In this document: piece after piece, positions 24,458 through 37,109 of the stretch
How positions within the stretch are numbered: the first letter of the stretch is position 1
Layout of the letters: every line of letters starts with the position of its first letter
Source: Avena insularis
Lineage: Eukaryota > Streptophyta > Magnoliopsida > Poales > Poaceae
Length of the DNA stretch: 64,000 nt
NCBI GenBank assembly: GCA_023614405.1
Contig: CM042687.1
Location: 263,047,480 to 263,111,479, forward strand
Direction of reading: 5' to 3'
Notes under the pieces: model-generated
Told to the model about the DNA's origin: nothing
Databases searched by the model: none
Seen by the model: the letters and a program-made list of their open reading frames with translations, nothing else
Made by a program: the position numbers and the translations under genes

Positions 24458-25509
24458 ATGACTACTCCAAGGAACTCCAACATCAAGAGTGGTGACAAAA
24501 ACAACAACCAAGAGACCAACATGAGAGAACTCATAATAACCCAAACCCAGTTGAACCAAGTGACAACTCAATTTTGGGCCAACAACAATGATTTAGACCC
24601 AACCATGCAAAGGTTTTTGGAAACCCAAACCCAAATGTTGCATAGGATGACAAGTCAAATGATCAACATGGGAGACAACCCTTCCCAAGGAGTTTGTGAT
24701 AACAATGATGTCAAGGATGATATTATAGAAGGAACTCAAGCTTGCAATGTTTATGGAGACAAGGATCACACTTCCAAGGAGCATGAAGATCAATGCCCCA
24801 ATTGTGAAGAGAAACATGCAACTAATCAATGCCCCAGATCTCAAGCTACTTGTTTCCTATGTGAAGGAAATAATCATGTCCCTATCCAATGCCCCATCTA
24901 TTCCATAGTTCAACAAAGGAAACAAGGTGGAGTACATCAACAGGTTGTAAACCCCCATGAAGAGAAAGGAAAATCTCAGCTTGCACCTCCATGCAATATG
25001 ACTCAATTTGATGGACCAAAGAGGAGACATATGTATTATCCAAGGGAAGATCAAGGAGACCAGGAAACTTTCCCACCTTTGAGATAAGATATGAAGAGCA
25101 TGAACTAGAAGCACTCCTAGCTTTGGAGAAACCCAAGAAAAAGAAGGACAAAAGTCAAGTGCAGTGTTGCCATTGCAAAGAGATGGGACACTATGCCAAT
25201 GAATGTCCTGAGAAGAAACAAAAATATAAGGAGATTAACCAAGTGTGGTGCAACAACTGCAAAGAGCTAGGCCATTATGTGTCAACTTGTCCACAGAAGA
25301 TACGTGAAGAACTCAATCATGTCACATGTTACAATTGTGGTGATCAAGGACATTATGCAAGCAATTGTCCAGAAAAAATGAAGCACAAGATAAACAAGCC
25401 TATGAAGGATCTCAGCCTTGTCACATGTTTCAAGTGTGGAAACAAAGGACACTATGCAGATGTTTGCCCAGAGAGATTTCAACAAGAGCCCAAGCAATCC
25501 AAGAAGTAA
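24458..25509 (+). pseudogene. Gag-like protein with about seven zinc knuckles
   Basis: ATG 24458 opens a frame ending TAA at 25085-25087. The next frame continues to TAA 25507-25509. The break is a 5-bp tandem duplication (AGATA twice, about 25083-25093); removing one copy restores the frame. The N-terminal 100 residues are Asn/Gln/Thr-rich. Three degenerate knuckles follow (about 24750-24895: a CNVYGDKDH remnant, CPNCEEKHATNQC and CFLCEGNNHVPIQC). The second part has four canonical CX2CX4HX4C knuckles (about 25165-25215, 25249-25292, 25327-25368 and 25426-25470). No protease, RT, RNase H or integrase. Role inferred: nucleic-acid binding, perhaps packaging of its own RNA by a helper. Confidence 0.8.
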
Positions 25510-25618
25510 TCTAGTTGGAAATTTTTTAAGGGTGGTAGTACCCTAGTTGCTTTGAGCCAACTTGTAACCCCTATCTTTCCCAAATCTCGGGACGAGATTT
25601 ATTTTAAGGGTGGTAGCC
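25510..25618 (+). other. Element H 3' untranslated region and PPT
   Basis: Contains CTCGGGACGAGATTT and the purine-rich AAGGGTGGTAGCC (25606-25618) directly before the LTR start TG at 25619. The AAGGGTGGTAG phrase also occurs near 25529, about 77 bp upstream. Confidence 0.7.
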
Positions 25619-28600
25619 TGTCACATCCCAAAATTTTCCAAATTTTGTAATGTGAAAAATAAATTAAACAAAATAAATAATTGTTGAAATTTAGGGTGAA
25701 AAGAAACTTTTTGTTTCTAAAGTGGAAACATTAAAAGCTCATCTTGAACAAACTTTGAATAGAATTTGAATCCAACTAAATTCAAAACAAGTGAAATGCT
25801 TTCTTCATAAATGCATATTGAAATTTAAACATTTGGAAAATAAACCAAAACCCTAAAACCCTAATGGAAGAAAAACAATTCCAAGTTATCCCCAAGATCA
25901 TGGATTGGATCCATATAAAATTTGTCAACAAACATTTGCAAATGATCAAGAATGACAAATAGAAATATTATAAAACCATAGAAATTGGTTTTACTTAATT
26001 TGGAGCCATAAATAAAATCTTATGAATTTAACAAGATAAGGAAATTGAATTTCCAAAGCAAATAAAGCACCTATATAGAAATCCATACCAAATGGTGAAG
26101 AAATAATCCTAAAGACATTTAAAAGGATAAACAAATATTAAATAAGATTTTACAAATTGGAATCACCAAGTTTGGACTTATAAATAAAAAGATATGGATT
26201 TTATAAGATAAAGAAAGAAATATTAAATGAGGAATATTTAAAGACCAAATTAAATATTGACCTAATCCATAAACAAATGGAATAAATATAATCCAAATCC
26301 AAATAAAATAATGTATAAAGAATTTTCAAATTAAATAAAATGGCATTAACCAAATTCTGTTTCTATTTGAATAAAGACAAAACCCCTAATGGAAGAGATT
26401 AATTAAATCAGGGAAAAATAATTTGAATTTACCCAAGTCAAATAAAAGTTATTTAATTGACTTAAATGAAATAAAAGAATCATTTAAATGAAGTTTTATG
26501 GAATTAAAACCATATTTGATTTCATTGGAATAAAGACAAATACCCAATTTTAAATGATTAATAAATCATATTAAAAATATTCCAAATAAATCAAGATGAA
26601 TTATTTGACACCCTAATTAAATAAATAAACCTACTGAATAGGTTTGGTAAAAATATGGATTTCAAATAAAGTTTTAAAAACACATTAAAACCTATTTGAA
26701 ATAAAGACAAATGACTATTTATAAAATAAATAAAAGACCCTAAAAAGAATAAATTTATTATTCTCAATTTGACTTCAGAATGAAATAATAAACAGTATAA
26801 GAATATACTCAAAGTTTGGTTGAAGTTTGAAATCAAATTGTTGTTTGAAAAGTTTAAACAAAATCAAAACAGATAAATAGAAAAAGAAAAGGAAAAACAA
26901 ATCTGTACAAAAAAATGATGAGCTAAGCCAGCCCAGCCCAGCAAAGCCCAGCTAGCCCAGTCCAGCCCACTCCCTCACTCCCCGCAGTGAATCGTTTTTC
27001 ACTCAGAAAGACACCCACCCAGTCGCTAACTAGCAGGCCCACCTCCCCTCTTCCTCTCGCGCTGACGACATGGTCCCGCCTGTCAGATTTCGTTTCCACC
27101 CACCGCGACTTCTTCTCTCCCAACCTCGTCGCCGTTTCTACCGATTGATTGCGCGTTTGATTCCTCATTAACCGTGCGTTGATTCAGCCCGTGACCTCCC
27201 GCATTTAAGCACCCTTCTCCCCTCTCTGATCTCCCTCACTCGCCAACCCCTCACCGCCACCAGGCTGCTCGAATCACAAGCCCTAACCCCACTGTCTCCG
27301 GTGAGATCACGATCAAATTCCGGTCACCACCGCCAGCCCCACTGCCTCCAGAGCACACGAGCTTGATCGCCATCACCGTACGCGTCTCCCAGTACCCCCA
27401 ACCTGCCCGCTCTTGTCCTAGAACATCGGCAAGGACGACCACTGCATGTCGCCTCCGTCTGTCACTTATCCGACGAGCTCTCCAGGTAAACTCCGACCGT
27501 GCCTCCCCTTCTCGTTGACACTCCTGTACTCGCCATGTCTTTGCGCATCTAATGGAAGCTCCCTTTCCCTCTAGCGGGCACCGTATTTTCACCAACGACG
27601 ACGGACAGAGAAGCCCGACGCTAGGGACAACTCCGGCGAGAGATTGCCGACCCGTCCGTGCGCCCCCTGCCCTGCGACGACCACGTTGAGCATCAGTACG
27701 TCGTGGCGATTCTAGTGAGCTACTCCTCTATCACCCTTGCTTCCTAAATCACCGAGAACGCCTCCGTCTGACCACGCGCCGCCAGTCGCCGCCGCCAGCG
27801 CCGCTGGTTCTTGGTCAAGGTGTTGAGGACCGTAGGATCTTGATCTGACGAGTGTGAATAGATTTAACCCGAAGTGGTATGGAGCTACCTGTGCCTCACA
27901 ATCTCATTTTAATCCAACGCCTCGCATCTGTTGATCCACGCGAACCGTTTTTGCCCAATAGGAAACAGCCACGTGGCCCAGACTGTTTAATAAAAACCAG
28001 AATAGATTCTATTAGATGTTCAAACTTGTAAATTGCATAACTTTTGATCCACATGTCCAAATTTTGCAAATTTTATATAAATGGAATCATAAATACAAGT
28101 ACTTTCCAACCATGCACTTTTTTAGTAAATTGCTTCTGTTAAAATGGTTCTTTTGCAGAAACTTGTGTAGGCATAATTTGAATATAAAATTCATTCTAAA
28201 ATTATTTTTTGTGATAAAACCTTTGGCAAATGGGTTGTTTTGAACCTACTGACCATAGAAAACAATTTGTGGATTCAAAAACATATTTTGTGAAGCAAAA
28301 GAATAAATCTTTGAATTAAAGCAATTCTAGTCAAATAAAAATGTTGTTTATATGTTAAAAATACTTTTTGGAGAAAAATCTTTGGGAAATGATTTGGATT
28401 AAACTCTCTGACCCCAAACACCAAGTTTTAGAATTAAAAATGTATTTGGTGAACCTTATAAGGATTATTGCTTTGCTAAAGGCATTTTCAACCACATAAA
28501 ATAATGCTTTGGTTTAAAAAGGGTTTATAGATAAAATCTTTTGCAAATGGTTTTGCCACTTTTATAAAATGACAAATGGGTGTTTTCAAATGTTTATAAC

Positions 28601-30067
28601 CTATTAGAAATCACTTTTCTAAATAAAACAATCTTTGGCATGCTTGCATGCATTGCTTTGTTTCTATTATTTAATGTGATGTTTGCTTGAATGGTAGATT
28701 GAAATTGTGCCTTGCTTGATTAATTGTAGTGATTTGAAGAGTGTGAATATTGCAAGCTCAAGGAGTGAACTTATATTCTCTACCAAAAATGCAAGTGATG
28801 CGTCATACTTTTGTCCCATTATTTTCACTATGCATTAGTGATATTTCTAAAGTAGGACTTGCATGGAATTTTTGCTAAGTGTAAACTATGCCATGGGAAA
28901 TCCTAGTAGATGAAACCTTAGTAGAAATTTCCTAAGTTAAGATTCCTACTACTATCATGCTTAGCTTAGCTAGTAGAAAACAAGGGTGGATTATATTCAT
29001 GCTATGGAATATTTCTAAGTCAAGGACTTGTGTTTTGTTTAATAAAACAACTAAGTGAATGGATTATCTGGGTGGAATGGAAAGAATGGTTTGTGTTGAG
29101 TGGTTATGCAAGTCCAGTATGCTGGGGAAAACTTGGGCATCACCAAGTCCAGTATGCTGGGGAAAACTTGGTATCTCACTTGTGGATGGCCACCCAGGAA
29201 CAAAGAGATTTGAGATGTCAAATGTTGAGAAGCTTCAAGTGCAGCCACTTGGCATTATGGGATCTGCCTGGATCATATAGGTTGCAATAACTTAGCCAAA
29301 TGGACAGTTGGTGGTAGGGGTTTGGTAGGTTGGAGCGCGTCCATTTTGGTCTAAGGGAAGGCTTCTGAAAGATCTTGTCTTGGTGAAAATCAAGTCTTGT
29401 GGGGAAAGTGCACCACCTCTGCAGAGTGTAAAATCTAAGTACTTAGCCATGTACCTGGTAAAGGACAATTTGAGCATCAAAACATGGAAGCTATCAAGAA
29501 TCTCCTCATACAAATTTCTAAGTTAAAACTTTGTGGTTGAACAAGGGTTGAAGGATCACCAATTTCTATTGGGAGATGCCTTGGGAGATTTTGTCAAGCA
29601 AAAACTTAGTGTTTTCAAATGATAAGGAAAATCTATTTTGAGCAAAGCAAGCCTAAGATCCACTTAGCCAAATGAATATAGATGATAGACTCCATTATGT
29701 TACCATAGTATCACTTGCCAATACAATTCAAATGTATTGACCCTTGTGGCTATAACTTATTATGTTGCAGGTTTGATTGATGTTAGTGAGATGTGTTGAT
29801 TAGGATTACAAGTCTACAACCAACATGATTGCCTGTGGAACTTTTAAGATGAAGGACCCCATGCTATAGTTATTTCTGCTGCATTGTAATGAGATAGCCA
29901 AATGATCTATGTAAGATGTAATAAATTATTTTATTCCTGGTTATAAAGTTGTATTATGACCTTTGTTTCTTGATATTACATCTTAACTGTGGATGCTAGC
30001 TATTGATCCAGGGACTAGCATTGTAAACACAGGGATCTCTACCTTATTAAAGGTTGGGACCTCTACA
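25619..30067 (+). repeat. Element H 3' LTR
   Basis: 4449 bp, very similar to the 5' LTR by eye. The largest differences are a 35-bp tandem duplication at 29109-29143/29144-29178 absent from the 5' LTR (near 22859), and small indels around 27125-27190 and 27783-27798. Confidence 0.9.
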
Positions 30068-30072
30068 GAACC

Positions 30073-31269
30073 CCTACAGTGGTATCAGAGCCGTGTCTAT
30101 ATGTAGATCTATTGCACGAGTAGAACACAATGGTCATTATGGGCGGTGGTGCTTTTATTATCAATTGCCTTTTGTGTACTTTGCATCTTGCGGTATGATG
30201 GGATGAAGCGGCCTGGGCTAACCTTACATGACATCATTCATGAGACTTGCTCCATGCTCAACATGCAACTTGTATTGCATAAGTGGTTTGCGGGTGTCTT
30301 TCTCTCCCATCATAGTATAGATTCAATTTACAACGGGCACTTGATAGTTCAAACATCAACGTTGTGGTTCTTGTTCGTAAGTTAGAACAACACTTATTGA
30401 AAGCCCCAAACCACGTAAAATATACAAAGAAAATTAGAGGCGTCTAACTTTGTTTTGCAGGGGTGTGCTGTGATGTGATATGGCCATGATTATGATTATA
30501 TATGATGTATGCAATGCTCCTTATTGTAAGTCGGCAACCGACAGGAGCCATATGGTTGTATTTTAAATTCCGTTAAGACCTGCGTGTCTATTAAAAGTAG
30601 TTGTAATAGTTGATGCAGGTGGACGACAACCATGAAGCGGCGCCATTGACCTTGACGCCATACCGGTGATGATGGAGATCATGTTCGTGCTTGAAGATGG
30701 AGATCGGAAGCACAAGAAGAAAGGCCATATCATATCACATATTATGAATTTCATGTGATGTTAATCCTTTTATGCATCTTGTATTGCTTAGTTCACGACG
30801 GTAGCATTATAAGATGATCCCTCAAGCACAAAAAATTCAAGTTATAAAGTGTTCATCCTTAGTAAGCACCGTTGTTAAAGCTCGTTGTTTCGAAGCACCA
30901 CGTGATTATCGGGTGTGTTAGATTTTGCGAGTGTATACAATGTGAGCAAGCCAGATTTGCTCATGCGGAAGCTAAGGTTTGATCTTGACGAGCCTAGCAT
31001 GTACAGACATGGTCTCGGAACACGGATCACCGAAAGGTAAAGCATGAGTCATATAGTAGATATGATGAACATGTTGATTGTTCGCCATTGAAGCTACATC
31101 AACTCTTGTGATGATCGGTTTCTATGTGGTGGATCTGGTTCGTGTGATCACTAAAGCAATGTGAGGGATATTGTTTTGAGTGGGAGTTCACCTAGATTAA
31201 TTTAACTATTAATTAGAACTCAATTTGTCATAAACTTAGTCTAAACTATTGCAAATATGTTGTAGATCA
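30073..31269 (+). other. Copia A LTR end, primer site and leader
   Basis: CCTACA (30073-30078) ends the 5' LTR. The primer site TGGTATCAGAGCC (30080-30092) is complementary to initiator tRNA-Met. The 1.2-kb leader has no ORF of note and contains TTTTGAGTGGGAGTTCACC near 31172, a motif also found in the leaders of D and E. Confidence 0.85.
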
Positions 31270-34200
31270 ATGGCGGCCCCTACCATCAATTTTAATGCGT
31301 TCCTAGAAAAAGAAAAGTTGAAAAACAATGGAAGCAACTTCACGGATTGGTTCTGCAATTTGAGGATTGTCCTCAATACTGGTAATTTGAACTATGTGGT
31401 GGATGCACCGCTGGGTGACCCGCCTGCATCTGATGCTACCGATGAGGTAAAGAATGTTTTCCTCGCTCGAAAGAATCAGTACTCCACAGTTCAGTGTGCT
31501 ATCTTGTATGGTTTGCAATCGGAGCTTCAGAAAAGGTTTGAGAACCATGACCCACATGATAATGTCCGTGAACTCAAAATGATATTTGAGGCTCACGCGG
31601 CAGTTGAGAGTTATGAGGCTTCTGAAAAGTTCTTTAACTACAAGATGGAAGAGGGCAGCTCCGTTAGTGAGCACGTGCTTAAGATGTCTGGGCACGCAAG
31701 CAAGCTTCAAAGCTTAGGTATAGTGATTACTAATGCTTTGGGGATTCACCGTGTCCTCTAATCACTACCACCAAGTTACAAGAACTTTGTGATGAACTAC
31801 AATATGCAAAACATGGACAAGTCGTTGCCCGAAGTCTTCTCCATGTTAAAGTCTGCAGAAGTGGAGATCAAGAAAGAGCACCAAGTGTTGTTGGTCAATA
31901 AGACCACCAAATTCAAGAAGCAAGGCAAGTCTAAGAAAAAGGGAAACTTCAAGAAGGGTGGTAAGAAAGTTACCGCACCGGCGAAGAAGACCAAGGCTGG
32001 GCCTAAGCCTGATACTAAGTGCTTTTACTGCAAGGGAGAAGGTCATTGGAAGCGGAATTGCCCTAAGTACTTGGCAGATTTGAATAATGGTAACATCAAG
32101 AAGAAAGGTATATCCGATATACATGTTATTGATGTGTATCTCACTAGTACTCGTAGTAGTGCCTGGGTATTTGATACTAGTTTGGTTGCTCATATTTGTA
32201 ACTCGAAACAGGTGCTGCAGAATAGACGGAAGCTAGCGAAGAACGAGGTGACGGTGCGTGTTGGAAATGGATCAAAGGTTGATGTGATCGCGGTCGGCAC
32301 GCTACCTCTTCATCTACCATTGGGATTAGTTTTATACTTAAATAATTGTTATTTGGTGCCTGCGTTGAGCATGAACATTATATCTAGATCATGTTTATTG
32401 CGAGACAGTTACTTGTTTAAGTCTGAGAATAATGGTTGTTCGATTTATATGAGTAATATGTTTTATGCACATGCACCTTTGATAGATGGTCTATTCTTAT
32501 TGAATCTCGATTGTGTAAATACACACATTAATAACATTGAAGCTAAACGTTTGAAATTGAGCGATAACTCGACCTATATGTGGCACTGTCGTCTTGGTCA
32601 CATTGGAGTGAAGCGTATGAAGAAACTCCATTCTGATGAACTTCTTGAATCACTTGATTTCGAATCACTTAAAAGACGCGAAGCATGTCTAATGGGTAAA
32701 ATGACTAAGACTCCATTTTCTGGAATGATGGAGCGAGCTATGGACTTATTGGAAATCATACATACCGATGTGTGTGGCCCAATGAGTGTAGAATCGCGTG
32801 GTGGTTATCTTTATGTTCTTACCTTCACGGATGATTTGACTAGATATGGGTATATCTATTTCATGAAACAAAAGTCCGAAACTTTTGAGAAGTTTACGGA
32901 ATTTCAAAGTGAGGTAGATAATCAATATAACAAGAAGATTAAATTTTTATGATCTGATCGTGGAGGTGAATATCTAAGTTACGAGTTTGGTGAGCATTTG
33001 AAGAAATGCGGAATAGTTTAACAGTTGACACCACCGGGAACACCACAGCGTAATGGTGTGTCCGAACGTCGTAATCGAACTCTCTTAGATATGGTTCGTT
33101 CTATGATGTCACTTACATATTTACCGCTATCGTTTTGGGGTTATGCATTAGAAACAACCGCATTCACTTTAAATAGGGCACCATCTAAATCCATTGAAAT
33201 GACACCGTATAAATTGTGGTTTGGGAAGAAATCTAAATTGTCGTTCAGTAAAATTTGGGGTTGCGAAGCTTATGTAAAGAAGTTACAGCCAGACAAGCTT
33301 GAACCCAAAGCGGAAAAATGCGTCTTCATAGGATACCCGAAGGAAACTATTGGGTATACCTTCTATCATAGATCCGAGGGCAAAATCTTCGTTGCCAAGA
33401 ATGGATCCTTTCTAGAGAAGGAGTTTCTCTCGAAATAAGTGACTGAAAGGAAAGTAGAACTCGACGAGGTTGTTGAACCTTTTCTCGAACTTGCGAGTAG
33501 CGCAGCACCGGAAGTAGTTCCTGTGGAGCTTACACCAATAAGAGAGGAAGCTAATGATGTTGATCATGAAACTTTGGTTGAAGTTACGAAACCTCGCAGG
33601 TCAACGAGAACTTGTATCACTCCTGATTGGTATGATCCCGTTATGAGTGTCATGTTGGTGGACAACACCGATGACCCTACGACATATGAGGAAGCGATGA
33701 TGAGACCAGATTCCAATAAATGGCAAGAAGGCATGAAATCCGAGATTGGATCCATGTACGAAAACCAAGTATGGACTTTGGTGGACTTACCGGATGGCCG
33801 GAAGGCCGTCGAGAACAAATGGATTTTCAAGAAGAAAACAGATGCTGATGGTAATCTTACTGTCTATAAAGCTCAACTTGTCGCAAAAGGGTTTCGACAA
33901 ATTCAAGGAGTTGACTACGATGAGACTTTCTCACCAGTAGCGAAGCTAAAGTCTATGAGGATTAAGTTAGCAATCGCTGCATATTATGATTATGAGATAT
34001 TGCAGATGGATGTCAAAACAGCGTTCCTCAATGAGACATTGATGAAGAGTTGTATATGATGCAACCCAAAGGTTTTGTCGATCCTAAAGATGCTAACAAG
34101 GTATGCAAACTTGAAAGGTCCATATATGGTTTGAAGCAAGCATCCCGAAGTTGGAATCAACGTTTTGATAAGGTAATCAAAAGCTTTGGTTTTATACAAA

Positions 34201-35234
34201 CTTATGGAGAAGCTTGTATTTACAAGAAAGTGAGTGGGAGCTCTGTAGCATCCTTAATACTATATGTAGATGACATATTGTTGATTGGGAATGATGTAGA
34301 CCTTCTTAATAGTGTCAAGGATTATTTGAATAATAGTTTTTCAATGAAAGATCTTGGCGAAGCACCTTACATATTAGGCATAAAGATTTATAGAGATAGA
34401 TCGAGACGCCTAATATCATTGTCACAGAGTACATATTTGGACAAAGTTCTAAAGATGTTTGGAATGGAAGATAGCAAGAAAGGGTTCTTTCCCATGTTGC
34501 CAATACGACCTTGAGTAAAACTCAAAGTCCTGCAACGGCAGAAGATAGAGAAAGGATGAGTAAGACTCCCTATGCCTCAGCCATAGGATCTCTCATGTAT
34601 GCCATGTTATGTACTAGACCCGACATTGCATATGTTGTTAGTTTGACTAGCAGATATCAAAGTGATCCAGGAGTGGATCATTGGACAGCAGTCAAAAACA
34701 TCCTTAAGTACTTGAGAAGAACTAAGGATATGGTTCTTTCTTATGGAGGTGATGAACAACTCGTTGTTAATGGTTACACCGATGCTATTTGGAACACCGA
34801 TCCAGATGATTCTAAATCTCAATCTGGATACGTATTTACTTTGAATGGTGCAGTAGTTAGCTGGAGGAGTTCAAAGCAAAGCGTTATGGTGAGATCTTCA
34901 ACTGAATCAGAATACATAGGCTTCACAAGAGGCGATATGGATGAAGGAGTTCATTATAGAGCTCGGTGTGGTTCCAAGTGCGTTGGACCCAATGTCTATC
35001 TACTGTGATAACATGGGTGCCATAACCAATGTGCAAGAACCAAGGTCACACAAGAAGCTGAAGCATATCAAGCTACGTTTTCACGCTATTCGAGAGCATG
35101 TCCAAGATGGTGACATAGAGATTTGCAAAGTACACACAGATCTGAATGTGGCGGGTCCGTTGACTAAACCTCTCCCGAGGGAAAAACATGACCAGCACCA
35201 AACCGCCATGGGTGTTCGGTATATTACCATGTAA
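31270..35234 (+). pseudogene. Copia A gag-pol polyprotein, about seven disruptions
   Basis: ATG 31270 starts MAAPTINF. Domains in order: gag (UBN2-type), zinc knuckle at 32020-32061, protease (WVFDTS near 32163), and GAG-pre-integrase (WHCRLGHIGV near 32580). The integrase DD35E follows with HTDVCGP, DRGGEYLS and the Glu in NGVSERRNRT. RT has YVDD at 34263-34274, and RNase H has TESEYI and IYCDNMGAI. Breaks: TAA 31759-31761, TGA 32950-32952, a TAA near 33017, TAA 33436-33438, a 1-nt deletion near 34032, a 1-nt deletion near 34503, and a net 11-nt deletion near 34915. Frames were compared with copies D and E in this window. Inactive. Confidence 0.92.
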
Positions 35235-35253
35235 TCTAGATTAGTTGACTCTA

Positions 35254-35268
35254 GTGCAAGTGGGAGAC
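35254..35268 (+). promoter_or_regulatory. Polypurine tract of Copia A
   Basis: GTGCAAGTGGGAGAC directly before the 3' LTR start TG at 35269; primes plus-strand synthesis in Copia elements. Confidence 0.8.
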
Positions 35269-37104
35269 TGTTGGAGATATGCCCTAGAGGTAATAATAAA
35301 AGTGGTTATTATTATATCTTTGTGTTTATGATAAAATGTTTACATTCATGCTATAATAGTATTAACCGGAAACATTAATACTTGTGTGATGTGTAAACTA
35401 AATTAGTGTCCCTGGTAAAGCCTCTTTGTAATACTGGCTTGTTAGTTAATAGATGATCATGGTTTCTCGATCATTAACATTGAGATGTTATTAATAACGA
35501 GACCATATCATTAGGAGAATGGTATGATGGACATACTCCTATAGATAAGCATAGCATTAAGATCAAGTCATTTCAATAGTTCATTTGCTATAAGCTTTCT
35601 GATACATAGTAACCTAATTCCTTCGACCATGAGATCATGCTAATCACCATCATCGGAAGGATGCTTTGATGACATCAAACACCACACCGTAATTGGGTGG
35701 CTATAAAGGTGGCATTGAGTGTTCGGAAAGTATGTGTTGAGGCACATGGATCAAGAGTGGGATTTGTCCATCCATATGACGGATAGATATACTTTGGGCC
35801 CTCTCGGTGGAATGTCATCCAATTGGCTTGCAAGCATGTGACTGGCTCACAAGGGATCACATATCACGGGAACGAGAAAAGAGTACTTATTGGTAACGAG
35901 GTTGAACTAGGTATGCAGAGATACCGACGATCAAAACCTCGGATAAGTAAACTATAGCGAGACAAAGGTAAATTGGTATCGTATGTAAGTGGTTCATTCG
36001 ATCGCAAAGTAATCGTAGAAATATGTGTGAGCCATATGAATTTCCAGATTCCTCTATTGGTTATTGATCGGAGAAGTATCTCGGTCATGTCCGCATAATT
36101 CACGAACCGTAGGGAGACACACTTAAGGATTCGATGTTGTTTTGTAGATATGGAATGTTAGTAGGGATACCGAATTTTGTTCAGAGTCTTGTATGGGATC
36201 CGGGATATCACGAGGAGATCCGGAATGGTCCGAAGAATAAGATTCCAGAGTTCAGGAAAGATTCTGATGTTTTCATCGGAAAGGTTCTAGAAGGGTCTAG
36301 AAGGTTCACCGACCCGGAAGGGGAATGGACCATGAATGTGTCATGGGTAAGTGGAATGATTGGATCATATCTTGGGTCACTTGGTGTGGACATTTGCAAG
36401 AGAGAATTAAAGCTCTAAATTGAAGTCAAACGGGAGTTTAAAAAGTCAAACTGGAACAATGGTTTCCTAGTGGAAGAAGGAACAAGTCCTTCTCTCAATC
36501 CAACTTGGGTTTGGGTTTGGATTCAAACCCACCCCTCCCAAGGCTTCCCCCCTCTCATAAATAGAGGGGGAGGGCTGCCCCAAACAACAAGCCCTAGCCC
36601 TCCCACACCCGCCTTGCGCCACCGCCGGCCCGTCGCCGTCGCCCTAGCCGCCGCCGAAACCTCCTCCTCCTCCCGGTCTTATAAACCCTAGATCACCGGG
36701 AAACCCTAGATCCACCATAACTCGCACCGGCTTAGGCCAAGCCCTGCGGGATCTTCCCTCTACTTCCATCACCACGCCATCGTGCTGCTGGAATCGTGAG
36801 GGGAGAACTACAACCTCCGCTGCCTGCTGGAACAAGGTAGAGGAAGGTCTTCATCGAGTACCGAACGTGTGACCGACGGCGGAAGCGCTGCCGGAACGCA
36901 GCGCCGGAAGGATCGTCTATGTGATCTTGAGATTGGCAAGTGTACGACTATATCACCCACGAGAATCTGCTCTCGTTAACCGCTTTGGAATCTTCGAGGG
37001 TGAGTGTTTCTATCGACTCGTTGCTACAATCTAGCAGACAGATCTTGGCTTGTTTGTGTGCATGCAATAGAATTTTTTTGTTTTCCATGCTACGAACCCC
37101 TACA
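35269..37104 (+). repeat. Copia A 3' LTR
   Basis: 1836 bp, TGTTGGAGATATGCCC to ACCCCTACA, followed by TSD CCACA. TATA-like ATAAATAG at 36557-36564. Confidence 0.92.
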
Positions 37105-37109
37105 CCACA

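Larger units (their letters stand above)
19384..30067 (+). mobile_element. Giant-LTR non-autonomous retrotransposon H
   Basis: Flanked by a perfect TSD GAACC (19379-19383 and 30068-30072). Two LTRs of 4399 bp (19384-23782) and 4449 bp (25619-30067) enclose only 1836 bp. LTRs start TGTCACATCCC and end CTCTACA. The primer site TGGTATCCGAGCA (23786-23798) is a variant of the initiator-Met type. The PPT region ends AAGGGTGGTAGCC. LTR start, PPT and primer type resemble Del/Tekay chromoviruses (inference). The proportions recall the LARD class known from Triticeae, but here an ORF is kept. Confidence 0.9.
17530..37104 (+). mobile_element. Copia retrotransposon A, itself split by element H
   Basis: 5-bp TSD CCACA at 17525-17529 and 37105-37109. 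The 5' LTR is 17530-19383 plus 30073-30078, the primer site TGGTATCAGAGCC is at 30080-30092, and gag-pol is 31270-35234. The PPT ends at 35268 and the 3' LTR is 35269-37104. Integrase before RT makes it Copia. The primer site matches initiator tRNA-Met. The gag and LTR style place it with the Angela-like grass Copia elements (inference). It carries the nested element H in the last bases of its 5' LTR. Confidence 0.92.

Noticed and set aside
30079..30095. tRNA-like match (TGGTATCAGAGCC) here and at 55472, 62643 and 63249
   Set aside because: It is only the primer-binding site complementary to a tRNA 3' end; no cloverleaf is present.
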